From positions 930,001 through 994,000 of the forward strand of contig NZ_JACHJY010000001.1 of NCBI RefSeq assembly GCF_014203895.1: a stretch of 64,000 nucleotides of DNA, read 5' to 3'. Shown one piece after another: positions 1 through 7,706 of the stretch. Source of the DNA: Streptomyces nymphaeiformis. GTDB taxonomy: Bacteria; Actinomycetota; Actinomycetes; Streptomycetales; Streptomycetaceae. A program made the position numbers and the translations under genes. How positions within the stretch are numbered: the first letter of the stretch is position 1; the number at the start of each line of letters is the position of its first letter. A model generated the notes under the pieces. The model was given only the letters and a program-made list of their open reading frames with translations. It was not told the origin of the DNA and searched no databases.

Positions 1-152
1 TCTCCGGCGGTACGGACGTCGAGCTGGAGCTCCAGCGCATGAAGGCCGAGCTGGCCGGTGGCCCCTCGGCGCAGCAGCAGGCCATCGAGGGCGGTGGCGC
101 GGCGGCGCCGCAGGACCGCGACCAGCAGTCCCACCCGCGCTTCGAGAAGTAG
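1..152 (+). CDS. pspA: PspA/IM30 family protein, C-terminal end (partial)
   Basis: Only the last 49 codons are present, read from base 3 to a TAG at 150-152. The visible part begins SGGTDVELELQRMKAELAG, the end of the PspA coiled coil, followed by a Gly/Ala/Gln-rich tail ending QQSHPRFEK. PspA proteins are peripheral membrane coiled-coil proteins that polymerise on stressed inner membranes and stabilise them. The identification rests on this tail plus the PspAA-type gene directly downstream, which usually accompanies actinobacterial pspA. The last residues, SHPRFEK, happen to resemble the Strep-tag II peptide. Confidence 0.8.
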   Translation, partial: SGGTDVELELQRMKAELAGGPSAQQQAIEGGGAAAPQDRDQQSHPRFEK

Positions 153-182
153 CTTCCGCTTCGGCGACAGACAGGACGCGTC

Positions 183-461
183 ATGATCGTACGGATCATG
201 GGGGAGGGCCAGCAGAAGCTGGCCGACAGCCACTTCGCCGAGCTGAACGCGCTCGACGACGAGCTGCTCGCGGAGATGGAGTCGGGGGACGAGGAAGGGT
301 TCCGGCGCACGCTCGGCGCCCTCCTCGACGCCGTCCGCCGGCTCGGCGAGCCGCTCCCGGACGACGCCCTGGAGCCCTCGGAACTGATCCTCCCGTCTCC
401 GGACGCGACCCTGGACGAGGTCCGCGAGATGCTCTCCGACGACGGGCTGATCCCCGGCTGA
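183..461 (+). CDS. PspA-associated protein (PspAA domain)
   Basis: This 92-residue acidic protein starts MIVRIMGEGQ and lies 30 bases after the pspA stop, so the two are very likely co-transcribed. Actinobacterial PspAA proteins have this size and the same MIVRI...GQ...L start, and are thought to modulate or partner PspA at the membrane. No signal peptide or membrane segment is visible. The sequence is rich in Glu, Asp and Leu and looks helical, with a conserved-looking LDDELLAEMESGDEEGF segment around residues 24-40. The partnership with PspA is inferred from context and family, not shown by the sequence. Confidence 0.8.
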   Translation: MIVRIMGEGQQKLADSHFAELNALDDELLAEMESGDEEGFRRTLGALLDAVRRLGEPLPDDALEPSELILPSPDATLDEVREMLSDDGLIPG

Positions 462-524
462 CGAGGCCGAGGGCCGCCGCCCGGTGCGGCGGCCCGCGCG
501 GGTGCGGGCCGTACCGTTGTCCCC

Positions 525-1781
525 GTGAACCCACCCGGCCCCGCCACCGGCACCCCCTACGTCCGCGCGCGCGACTGGTTCCGCGCGCATCCGCTCGCCT
601 TCGACGCCGTGATCGCGGTCGGCGCGCTCGTCGCGATGGTCGCCGGGTCGTTCACCGACCCGCACGGCAGTCCGGACGGGCCGACCTTCGGGGACAAGGC
701 GCCCAGCGCCTGGGGCGTGGTCGTCATGATCGCGGGGGCCGCCGCGCTGGTGTGCCGTCGGCGCAAGCCCTTCGCGGTGCTCGCGTTCACCGTCACGATC
801 ACCCTGTTCGAGCTCATCGACGACAACCGGCCCGCCCCGATCGCGATGAGCGCCGTCATCGCGCTCTACACGGTCGCCGCCCGCACCGACCGCCCCACCA
901 CCTGGCGGGTCGGCCTCGCCACGATGGCGGTGCTCACGGCCGCCGCCATGGCCTTCGGCCCGACCCCCTGGTACGCGCAGGAGAACCTCGGCGTCTTCGC
1001 CTGGACCGGGATGGCGGCGGCCGCCGGGGACGCGGTCCGCAGCCGCCGGGCCTTCATCGACGCGATGACGGAGCGCGCCGAGCGGGCCGAGCGCACCCGC
1101 GAGGAGGAGGCGGGCCGCCGGGTCGCCGAGGAGCGGCTGCGGATCGCCCGCGACCTCCACGACGTCGTCGCCCACCACATCGCCCTGGTGAACGTGCAGG
1201 CCGGCGTCGCCGCCCACGTCATGGACAAGCGCCCCGACCAGGCCAAGGAGGCCCTCGCGCACGTCCGCGAGGCCAGCCGCTCCGCACTGGACGAGCTGCG
1301 CGCCACCGTCGGCCTGCTGCGCCAGTCCGGCGACCCGGAGGCCCCCACCGAGCCCGCGCCGGGCCTCGCGGTCCTCGACGGGCTGCTCGACAGCTTCCGC
1401 AAGGCCGGTCTCCCCGTCGCCCTGGCCCGCGCCGACGAGGGCCTGACGCTGCCCGCGACCGTCGACCTGGCCGCGTACCGGATCGTGCAGGAGGCCCTGA
1501 CCAACGTCCGCAAGCACGCGGGCCCGGACGCGAAGGCCGAGGTGAGCGTCGTCAAGGTGGGCCGCACGGTCGAGATCACCGTCCTCGACAACGGCACGCC
1601 CCCCACCGTCCCGCGCCCGGCCGCCGAGCAGCCCCCGGTCGGCGGCCACGGACTGCTCGGCATGCGGGAGCGGGTCGGCGCGCTCGGCGGCACCCTCACC
1701 GCCGCCCCCCGCTACGGCGGCGGCTTCCGCGTCCAGGCCATACTGCCGGTGACGTCCCGCACGGGGGAGGACCGCGCATGA
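525..1781 (+). CDS. Two-component sensor histidine kinase (HisKA_3/LiaS-NarX class)
   Basis: A 418-residue membrane kinase with a GTG start. Residues about 20-170 hold several hydrophobic segments. A charged helix (RAERTREEEAGRRVAEE) leads into the dimerisation/phosphotransfer box RIARDLHDVVAHH, with phospho-His at residue 212. The HATPase_c domain follows, with an N-box-like YRIVQEALTNVRKHAG, a DNG motif and a GHGLLGMRERV glycine-rich segment. The stop overlaps the start of the next response regulator (ATGA), so the pair is one operon and almost certainly a cognate system. Neighbours PspA and an RND pump suggest cell-envelope or drug stress sensing; this is inference. Confidence 0.93.
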   Translation: MNPPGPATGTPYVRARDWFRAHPLAFDAVIAVGALVAMVAGSFTDPHGSPDGPTFGDKAPSAWGVVVMIAGAAALVCRRRKPFAVLAFTVTITLFELIDDNRPAPIAMSAVIALYTVAARTDRPTTWRVGLATMAVLTAAAMAFGPTPWYAQENLGVFAWTGMAAAAGDAVRSRRAFIDAMTERAERAERTREEEAGRRVAEERLRIARDLHDVVAHHIALVNVQAGVAAHVMDKRPDQAKEALAHVREASRSALDELRATVGLLRQSGDPEAPTEPAPGLAVLDGLLDSFRKAGLPVALARADEGLTLPATVDLAAYRIVQEALTNVRKHAGPDAKAEVSVVKVGRTVEITVLDNGTPPTVPRPAAEQPPVGGHGLLGMRERVGALGGTLTAAPRYGGGFRVQAILPVTSRTGEDRA

Positions 1782-2467
1782 CCATCCGCGTACTGCTCGC
1801 CGACGACCAGGCCCTGCTGCGCAGCGCCTTCAAGGTCCTGGTGGACTCCGAGCCCGACATGGAGGTGGTCGGGGAGGCGCCCGACGGCGACGGCGCGGTC
1901 GCGCTGGCCCGGTCCACCCGGCCCGACGTCGTCCTGATGGACATCCGCATGCCGGGCACGGACGGCCTCGCCGCCACCCGGATGATCACGGCGGACCCCG
2001 AGCTCGCCGACGTGCGGATCGTCATGCTGACCACCTTCGAGGTCGACGAGTACGTCGTGCAGTCGCTGCGCGCCGGCGCCTCCGGCTTCCTCGGCAAGGG
2101 GGCCGAGCCCGAGGAGCTCCTCGGCGCGATCCGCATCGCCCACGCCGGGGAGGCGCTGCTCTCGCCGGCCGCCACCAAGGGCCTGATCGCCTCCTTCCTC
2201 GCCCAGGGCCCCGGCGCCGACCCCGCGGACGCGGCGGGCGACGCCCGCACCGCGCGGCTCGCCGCGCTCACCGCCAGGGAGCGCGAGGTCCTCGTCCTCG
2301 TCGCGGGCGGCCTGTCGAACGACGAGATCGCCGAGCGGCTCGACGTCAGCCCGCTCACCGTGAAGACGCATGTCAACCGGACGATGGCCAAGCTGGGCGC
2401 CCGCGACCGGGCCCAGCTGGTGGTCACGGCCTACGAGTCCGGTCTCGTACGCCCGCGGGTGGAGTGA
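1778..2467 (+). CDS. LuxR/NarL-family response regulator
   Basis: A 229-residue regulator whose ATG overlaps the kinase stop. The receiver domain shows the acidic pair (LLADD), phospho-acceptor Asp55 in VVLMDIRMPG and Lys107 in GFLGKGAEP. A Thr/Ser-containing MLTTFE sits at the expected position. The C-terminal GerE helix-turn-helix is LTAREREVLVLVAGGLSNDEIAERLDVS followed by LTVKTHVNR. It should bind DNA as a dimer after phosphorylation by the upstream kinase. An inverted repeat just downstream (2473-2488), before the efflux gene, is a candidate target. Confidence 0.95.
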   Translation: MTIRVLLADDQALLRSAFKVLVDSEPDMEVVGEAPDGDGAVALARSTRPDVVLMDIRMPGTDGLAATRMITADPELADVRIVMLTTFEVDEYVVQSLRAGASGFLGKGAEPEELLGAIRIAHAGEALLSPAATKGLIASFLAQGPGADPADAAGDARTARLAALTAREREVLVLVAGGLSNDEIAERLDVSPLTVKTHVNRTMAKLGARDRAQLVVTAYESGLVRPRVE

Positions 2468-2472
2468 GCTCG

Positions 2473-2488
2473 TACTCCAGACGGAGTA
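2473..2488. promoter_or_regulatory. Inverted repeat between response regulator and efflux pump
   Basis: TACTCC-AGAC-GGAGTA is a perfect 6-bp inverted repeat with a 4-base spacer. It lies 6 bases after the response regulator stop and 158 bases before the RND pump start. It could be an operator for the upstream regulator or a weak mRNA hairpin. No run of T follows, which makes a terminator less likely. Confidence 0.4.
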
Positions 2489-2645
2489 TGCGCGGGATAA
2501 GGAATTGGACCCGGGGGCCGAGGACTTTCGGCGGTTGATGGCAGATCGTAGGGACGGGGGGCACCTCCGGGCGGATCCAGCGGGTCCGGGCCGGGGTCTT
2601 GGCTGCTCCCGCCTGCCGACGAGTACGCCACAGAAGAGAGACCCC

Positions 2646-5600
2646 ATGTCCTGGCTGTCGAGATTCAGCCTCGCGCAAAGGGCCCTGATCGGGCTGATGT
2701 CCATCGTCGCGATCGTGTTCGGGGCGATCGCGATCCCGCAGCTGAAGCAGCAGTTGTTCCCCTCGATCGAGCTGCCGATGGTCTCGATCCTCGCCCCGTA
2801 CCAGGGCGCCTCTCCGGACGTGGTCGAGAAGCAGGTCGTCCAGCCCCTGGAGAACAACCTCAAGGCCGTCGACGGCATCAAGGGCATCACGTCCACCGCC
2901 TCCGAGGGCAGCGCCGTCATCATGGCCAGCTTCGACTACGGGGACGAGGGCACCAAGCAGCTCGTCGCCGACGTCCAGCAGGCCGTGAACCGGGCCCGCG
3001 CCCAGCTGCCGGACTCGGTCGACCCGCAGGTGGTGGCCGGCTCCACCGACGACATCCCGACGGTCGTGCTCGCGGTCAGCTCCGACAAGGACCAGCAGGC
3101 CCTCGCGGACCAGCTCGACCGGACCGTCGTCCCGGCCCTGGAGGACATCGACGGCGTCTCCCACGTCAACGTCGACGGCGTCCGTGACCTCCAGGTCTCC
3201 GTCACCCCGGACGAGCGCAAGCTCGCCGCGGCCGGCCTGAGCCCGATGAAGCTCGCCGAGGCCATCCGCAACGGCGGCGGCACCATGCCCGCCGGCGCCT
3301 TCTCCGAGGCCGGCAAGAGCCGCACCGTCCAGGTCGGCGGCGGCTACACCTCGCTCCAGCAGATCCAGGACCTGCGGATCAAGCCCGAGAAGGGCAAGGC
3401 GGTCCGCCTCGGCGACGTCGCCACCGTGAAGCAGACGGAGGCCACCCCGGTCTCCCTGACCCGTACCAACGGCAAGCCCAGCCTCGCCGTGATGGCCACC
3501 ATGGACAAGGACGGCAGCGCCGTCGCCATCTCCGACGCGGTCAAGGACAAGCTGCCCGAGCTGCGCAAGGCCCTCGGCGCCGGCGCCGAGCTGACCGTGG
3601 TCTCCGACCAGGGCCCGGCCGTCGCCAAGTCGATCTCCGGCCTCACCACCGAGGGCGCGCTCGGCCTCGTCATGGCCGTCCTCGTCATCCTGGTCTTCCT
3701 GGCCTCGCTCCGCTCCACGCTGGTCACCGCGGTCTCCATCCCGCTCTCGGTCGTCCTCGCCCTGATCGTGCTGTGGACCCGTGACCTCTCCCTGAACGTG
3801 CTGACGCTCGGCGCGCTCACCATCGCCATCGGCCGCGTCGTCGACGACTCGATCGTGGTCCTGGAGAACATCAAGCGGCACCTCGGATACGGCGAGGAGC
3901 GCCAGGCCGCGATCATCACCGCGGTCAAGGAGGTCGCCGGCGCGGTCACCTCCTCGACCCTCACCACCGTCGCCGTCTTCCTGCCGATCGGCCTGGTCGG
4001 CGGCATGATCGGCGAGCTGTTCGGCTCCTTCAGCCTCACCGTCACCGCGGCGCTGCTCGCCTCGCTGCTCGTCTCCCTGACGGTCGTCCCGGTCCTGTCG
4101 TACTGGTTCCTGCGCGCCCCCAAGGGCACCTCCGCGGACCCGGAGGAGGCCCGCCGACTGGCCGAGGAGAAGGAGACGAAGAGCCGTCTCCAGCGGGCGT
4201 ACGTCCCGGTGCTGCGGTTCGCCACCCGGCGCCGCTTCACCAGCGTCGTCATCGCCCTCGTGGTCCTCTTCGGCACCTTCGGCATGGCGCCGCTCATGAA
4301 GACCAACTTCTTCGACCAGGGCGAGCAGAAGGTCCTGACGGTCAAGCAGAAGCTGGCCCCGGGCACCAGCCTCGCCGCCTCCGACGAGGCCGCGAAGAAG
4401 GTCGAGAAGGTCCTCGCCGACACCGAGGGCGTCAAGGACTACCAGGTCACCGTCGGCTCCTCCGGCTTCATGGCGGCCTTCGGCGGCGGCACCGGCTCCA
4501 ACCAGGCGTCGTACCAGGTCACCCTGGAGGACTCCGCCTCGTACGAGAAGACCCGGGACGTCCTGCACGCGGCGCTCGGCAAGCTCGACGGCATCGGCGA
4601 CACGAGCGTCGCGGCCGGTGACGGCTTCGGCAACCAGGACCTCAGCGTGGTCGTCAAGGCCGCCGACCCGGCGATCCTGAAGAAGGCGGCCGAGCAGGTC
4701 ACGCAGGCCGTCTCCCAGCTGAAGAACGTCTCCGACGTGCGGAGCGACCTGTCCCAGTCGGTGCCGCGGATCTCGGTCCGGGCCAACGAGAAGGCGGCCG
4801 ACGCCGGCTTCGACGACACCAGCCTCGGCATGGTCGTCGCCCAGGCGGTGCACGGCACCCCGGCCGCCAAGGCCGTCCTCGACGACACCGAGCGGGACGT
4901 CCTGATCACCTCGGCCCACCCGGCCACCACGCTGGCCGCGCTGAAGGCGCTGCCGCTCGGCCCGGTGAAGCTCGGCGACATCGCGCACGTCGAGCTGGTG
5001 CCCGGCCCGGTCTCCATGACCCGGATCGACGGCGCCCGCGCGGCCACGATCACGGCCAAGCCGACCACGGACAACACCGGTGCGGTGAGCGCCGAGCTCC
5101 AGACGAAGATCAACGCGCTCGACCTGCCCGAGGGCGCCACCGCCTCCATCGGCGGCGTCTCCCAGGACCAGTCCGAGGCCACCGGCAAGATGGCCCTCGC
5201 GATGCTCGCCGCCGTGGCGATCGTCTTCATGCTGCTCGTCGCGACCTTCCGGTCGCTGATCCAGCCGCTGATCCTCCTGGTCTCGATCCCGTTCGCCGCG
5301 ACCGGCGCGATCGGCCTCCTCGTGGCCACCGGCACGGCGATGGGCGTCCCGGCGATGATCGGCATGCTGATGCTCATCGGCATCGTCGTCACCAACGCGA
5401 TCGTCCTGATCGACCTGATCAACCAGTACCGGGCGCAGGGCCTGGGCGTCGTCGAAGCGGTGATCGAGGGCGGCCGGCACCGGCTCCGCCCGATCCTGAT
5501 GACCGCCCTGGCGACGATCTTCGCCCTGCTGCCGATGGCCCTCGGCGTCACCGGCGAGGGCGGCTTCATCGCCCAGCCGCTGGCCGTGGTGGTGATCGGC

Positions 5601-5768
5601 GGCCTGATCACCTCGACGCTGCTCACCCTCCTCCTCGTCCCGACGCTCTACGCGATGGTGGAGCTCCGCAAGGAGCGCCGCGCGAAGAAGAAGGCGGCGA
5701 AGCGGGAGAAGAAGGCGGGCGGCGAGGCCCCGGTCCCGCCGCAGGCCAAGGAGCCGGCCGCGGTCTGA
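2646..5768 (+). CDS. RND-family efflux transporter (AcrB/hydrophobe-type, single polypeptide)
   Basis: A 1040-residue inner-membrane pump. The start chosen is ATG at 2646 (MSWLSRFSLAQRAL), preceded by an AGAGAG ribosome-binding site; longer in-frame extensions would run back into the response regulator. It has the classic duplicated layout: TM1 near residues 12-30, a large porter loop with the FPSIELPMVSI segment, then a block of membrane segments around 340-480 containing the RVVDDSIVVLENI motif typical of AcrB-type proteins. The second half repeats this, with a final membrane block at about 855-1015. Length and motifs match proton-driven RND exporters. No membrane-fusion protein gene is adjacent, as is common in Gram-positive bacteria. 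Substrate unknown. Confidence 0.92.
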   Translation: MSWLSRFSLAQRALIGLMSIVAIVFGAIAIPQLKQQLFPSIELPMVSILAPYQGASPDVVEKQVVQPLENNLKAVDGIKGITSTASEGSAVIMASFDYGDEGTKQLVADVQQAVNRARAQLPDSVDPQVVAGSTDDIPTVVLAVSSDKDQQALADQLDRTVVPALEDIDGVSHVNVDGVRDLQVSVTPDERKLAAAGLSPMKLAEAIRNGGGTMPAGAFSEAGKSRTVQVGGGYTSLQQIQDLRIKPEKGKAVRLGDVATVKQTEATPVSLTRTNGKPSLAVMATMDKDGSAVAISDAVKDKLPELRKALGAGAELTVVSDQGPAVAKSISGLTTEGALGLVMAVLVILVFLASLRSTLVTAVSIPLSVVLALIVLWTRDLSLNVLTLGALTIAIGRVVDDSIVVLENIKRHLGYGEERQAAIITAVKEVAGAVTSSTLTTVAVFLPIGLVGGMIGELFGSFSLTVTAALLASLLVSLTVVPVLSYWFLRAPKGTSADPEEARRLAEEKETKSRLQRAYVPVLRFATRRRFTSVVIALVVLFGTFGMAPLMKTNFFDQGEQKVLTVKQKLAPGTSLAASDEAAKKVEKVLADTEGVKDYQVTVGSSGFMAAFGGGTGSNQASYQVTLEDSASYEKTRDVLHAALGKLDGIGDTSVAAGDGFGNQDLSVVVKAADPAILKKAAEQVTQAVSQLKNVSDVRSDLSQSVPRISVRANEKAADAGFDDTSLGMVVAQAVHGTPAAKAVLDDTERDVLITSAHPATTLAALKALPLGPVKLGDIAHVELVPGPVSMTRIDGARAATITAKPTTDNTGAVSAELQTKINALDLPEGATASIGGVSQDQSEATGKMALAMLAAVAIVFMLLVATFRSLIQPLILLVSIPFAATGAIGLLVATGTAMGVPAMIGMLMLIGIVVTNAIVLIDLINQYRAQGLGVVEAVIEGGRHRLRPILMTALATIFALLPMALGVTGEGGFIAQPLAVVVIGGLITSTLLTLLLVPTLYAMVELRKERRAKKKAAKREKKAGGEAPVPPQAKEPAAV

Positions 5769-5784
5769 TCCGTACGGCATGACG

Positions 5785-5817
5785 AAGGGGCGCCCCGCAG
5801 CGTGCGGGGCGCCCCTT
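5785..5817. terminator. Bidirectional terminator between RND pump and nadA
   Basis: A perfect 15-bp stem (AAGGGGCGCCCCGCA pairing with its complement) closed by a GCG loop, between two convergent genes. The A-rich and T-rich stem ends let it serve both directions. Confidence 0.9.
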
Positions 5818-5859
5818 CCGTGTCTCCGTACGAGGACTGGATGTCCGTACGAGGAATCG

Positions 5860-7038
5860 TTACGGCAGAGCCAGCATCCGCTCCAGGGCGAGCTTGGCGA
5901 AGCTCTCCGTCTCCTTGTCGACCTGGATCTGGTTGACGAGGTTGCCCTCGGCCAGGGACTCCAGCGTCCACACCAGGTGGGGGAGGTCGATGCGGTTCAT
6001 GGTCGAGCAGAAGCAGACCGTCTTGTCGAGGAAGACGATCTCCTTGCCCTGGTCGGCGAACCGGTTCGCCAGCCGCTGGACGAGGTTCAGCTCCGTGCCG
6101 ATCGCCCACTTGGAACCGGCCGGGGCCGCCTCCAGGGTGTTGATGATGTACTCGGTCGAGCCCACGTAGTCGGCGGCGGCGACGACCTCGTGCTTGCACT
6201 CGGGGTGGACGAGCACGTTCACGCCCGGGATGCGCTCGCGCACGTCGTTCACCGAGTCCAGCGAGAAGCGCCCGTGCACCGAGCAGTGGCCCCGCCACAG
6301 GATCATCTTGGCGGCGCGCAGCTCCTCGACGGTGAGCCCGCCGTTCGGCTTGTGCGGGTTGTACAGCACGCAGTCGTCCAGGGACATGCCCATGTCGCGG
6401 ACGGCGGTGTTGCGGCCCAGGTGCTGGTCCGGCAGGAACAGCACCTTCTCGCCCTGCTCGAAGGCCCAGTTCAGGGCCCGCTCGGCGTTGGACGAGGTGC
6501 AGATCGTGCCCCCGTGCTTGCCGGTGAAGGCCTTGATGTCGGCCGAGGAGTTCATGTACGAGACGGGCACGACCTGCTCGGCGATGCCGGCCTCGGTCAG
6601 CACGTCCCAGCACTCGGCGACCTGCTCGGCGGTGGCCATGTCGGCCATCGAGCAGCCGGCCGCGAGGTCGGGCAGGACGACCTTCTGCTCGTCGCCGGTG
6701 AGGATGTCGGCGGACTCCGCCATGAAGTGCACACCGCAGAAGACGATGTACTCGGCCTCGGGCTTGGCGGCGGCGTCGCGCGCGAGCTTGAAGGAGTCAC
6801 CGGTCACGTCGGCGAACTGGATGACCTCGTCGCGCTGGTAGTGGTGGCCGAGGACGAAGACCTTGTCCCCGAGCTTCTCCTTCGCGGCGCGGGCGCGCTC
6901 CACGAGGTCAGGGTCGGAGGGCGACGGGAGATCGCCAGGACACTCCACGCCGCGCTCGCTCTTCGGGTCGGCCTCGCGGCCGAGCAGGAGCAGGGCGAGC
7001 GGCGTCGGCTGGACATCCAGGGGCTGGGCGGTGGTCAC
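5860..7038 (-). CDS. nadA: Quinolinate synthase NadA
   Basis: Makes quinolinate from iminoaspartate and dihydroxyacetone phosphate in de novo NAD synthesis, using an oxygen-sensitive [4Fe-4S] cluster. The protein (392 aa from this start) shows VFVLGHHYQRDEVIQFAD, the three cluster cysteines (YIVFCGVHF, HPECKHEV and VCFCSTMNR) and the SADIKA segment. A GTG at 7047 would add three residues, but the AAAGG ribosome-binding site abuts it. The GTG at 7038 lies 9 bases downstream of AAGG and gives MTTAQPLDV, so it is preferred. No nadB or nadC lies in the window. The divergent neighbour is an Fe-S carrier, which fits a cluster-dependent enzyme. Confidence 0.95.
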   Translation of the reverse strand: MTTAQPLDVQPTPLALLLLGREADPKSERGVECPGDLPSPSDPDLVERARAAKEKLGDKVFVLGHHYQRDEVIQFADVTGDSFKLARDAAAKPEAEYIVFCGVHFMAESADILTGDEQKVVLPDLAAGCSMADMATAEQVAECWDVLTEAGIAEQVVPVSYMNSSADIKAFTGKHGGTICTSSNAERALNWAFEQGEKVLFLPDQHLGRNTAVRDMGMSLDDCVLYNPHKPNGGLTVEELRAAKMILWRGHCSVHGRFSLDSVNDVRERIPGVNVLVHPECKHEVVAAADYVGSTEYIINTLEAAPAGSKWAIGTELNLVQRLANRFADQGKEIVFLDKTVCFCSTMNRIDLPHLVWTLESLAEGNLVNQIQVDKETESFAKLALERMLALP

Positions 7039-7047
7039 GTCACGCAC

Positions 7048-7277
7048 CCTTTCTTCGGGGAAACCTTTTCGTCGAAATGACGCTATCTATCATAACCGGT
7101 TCACGTCAGATTGACGATGTCCATAGTGTCGATGTGACGAATTCGCCGTCCGCGCTCCTGGACAGGGTGTGCGAGCATGAAAGAGGGAAAGACCCCTACT
7201 CGGCCCGGAATGATTCCGGGGCGCCGTCGGTTGCAACCGTCGGCAAGCAGTCTCCGTACACACCGGGAGAGAAGCAG
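7048..7277. promoter_or_regulatory. Divergent promoter region nadA / Fe-S carrier
   Basis: About 230 bases, notably more AT-rich around 7070-7120. It contains TATGAT on the minus strand, a possible -10 for nadA, and the palindrome CGTCA-GAT-TGACG at 7104-7116 that could be an operator. No convincing gene is visible; open frames here are extensions of the Fe-S carrier frame without a ribosome-binding site. Confidence 0.4.
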
Positions 7278-7634
7278 ATGTCCGTATCGGACGAGAAGAC
7301 CACTGTCAGCGACGGCATCCTCCTGTCCGACGCCGCCGCGGCCAAGGTCAAGGCCCTCCTCGACCAGGAAGGCCGTGAGGACCTGGCCCTGCGCGTCGCC
7401 GTTCAGCCCGGCGGCTGCTCCGGCCTGCGTTACCAGCTGTTCTTCGACGAGCGCTCGCTCGACGGCGACGTCGTGAAGGACTTCGACGGCGTCAAGGTCG
7501 TCACCGACCGCATGAGCGCCCCGTACCTGGGTGGCGCGTCGATCGACTTCGTCGACACGATCGAGAAGCAGGGCTTCACGATCGACAACCCGAACGCCAC
7601 GGGCTCCTGCGCCTGCGGCGACTCGTTCAGCTAA
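7278..7634 (+). CDS. erpA: A-type iron-sulfur cluster carrier (HesB/IscA/ErpA family)
   Basis: A 118-residue protein that accepts and passes Fe-S clusters to client enzymes. The three ligand cysteines are present: one in QPGGCSGLRYQL and two in the C-terminal SCACGDSF. The ATG at 7278 is chosen because GGGAGAG lies just upstream; the open frame extends back to 7077 without such a signal. The family length is about 105-120 residues, which fits. It lies divergent to nadA, whose product needs a [4Fe-4S] cluster. The exact symbol (erpA rather than iscA or sufA) follows actinobacterial usage and is not proven. Confidence 0.9.
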   Translation: MSVSDEKTTVSDGILLSDAAAAKVKALLDQEGREDLALRVAVQPGGCSGLRYQLFFDERSLDGDVVKDFDGVKVVTDRMSAPYLGGASIDFVDTIEKQGFTIDNPNATGSCACGDSFS

Positions 7635-7647
7635 GCCTGTACGTGGC

Positions 7648-7689
7648 TGAGGGCGGCGGCCCCGGGGATTCCCGGAGCCGCTGCCCTCA
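7648..7689. terminator. Terminator between erpA and the 7707-9161 gene
   Basis: A long hairpin with one mismatch: TGAGGGCGGCGGC pairs with GCCGCTGCCCTCA, and an inner CCGGG/CCCGG-type pairing extends it. It sits between two convergent genes. Confidence 0.7.
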
Positions 7690-7706
7690 CGCGTACCCGG
7701 GCGCGC

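Noticed and set aside
2473..2488. Inverted repeat as a MacR binding site
   Set aside because: The order of half-sites (TACTCC then GGAGTA) differs from the TGAGTAC...GTACTC arrangement I recall for MacR.
2424..5780. A 1118-codon open frame on the minus strand across the RND pump gene
   Set aside because: It is the antisense shadow of a high-GC gene, rich in Arg/Gly/Asp/His, with no domain or ribosome-binding site.
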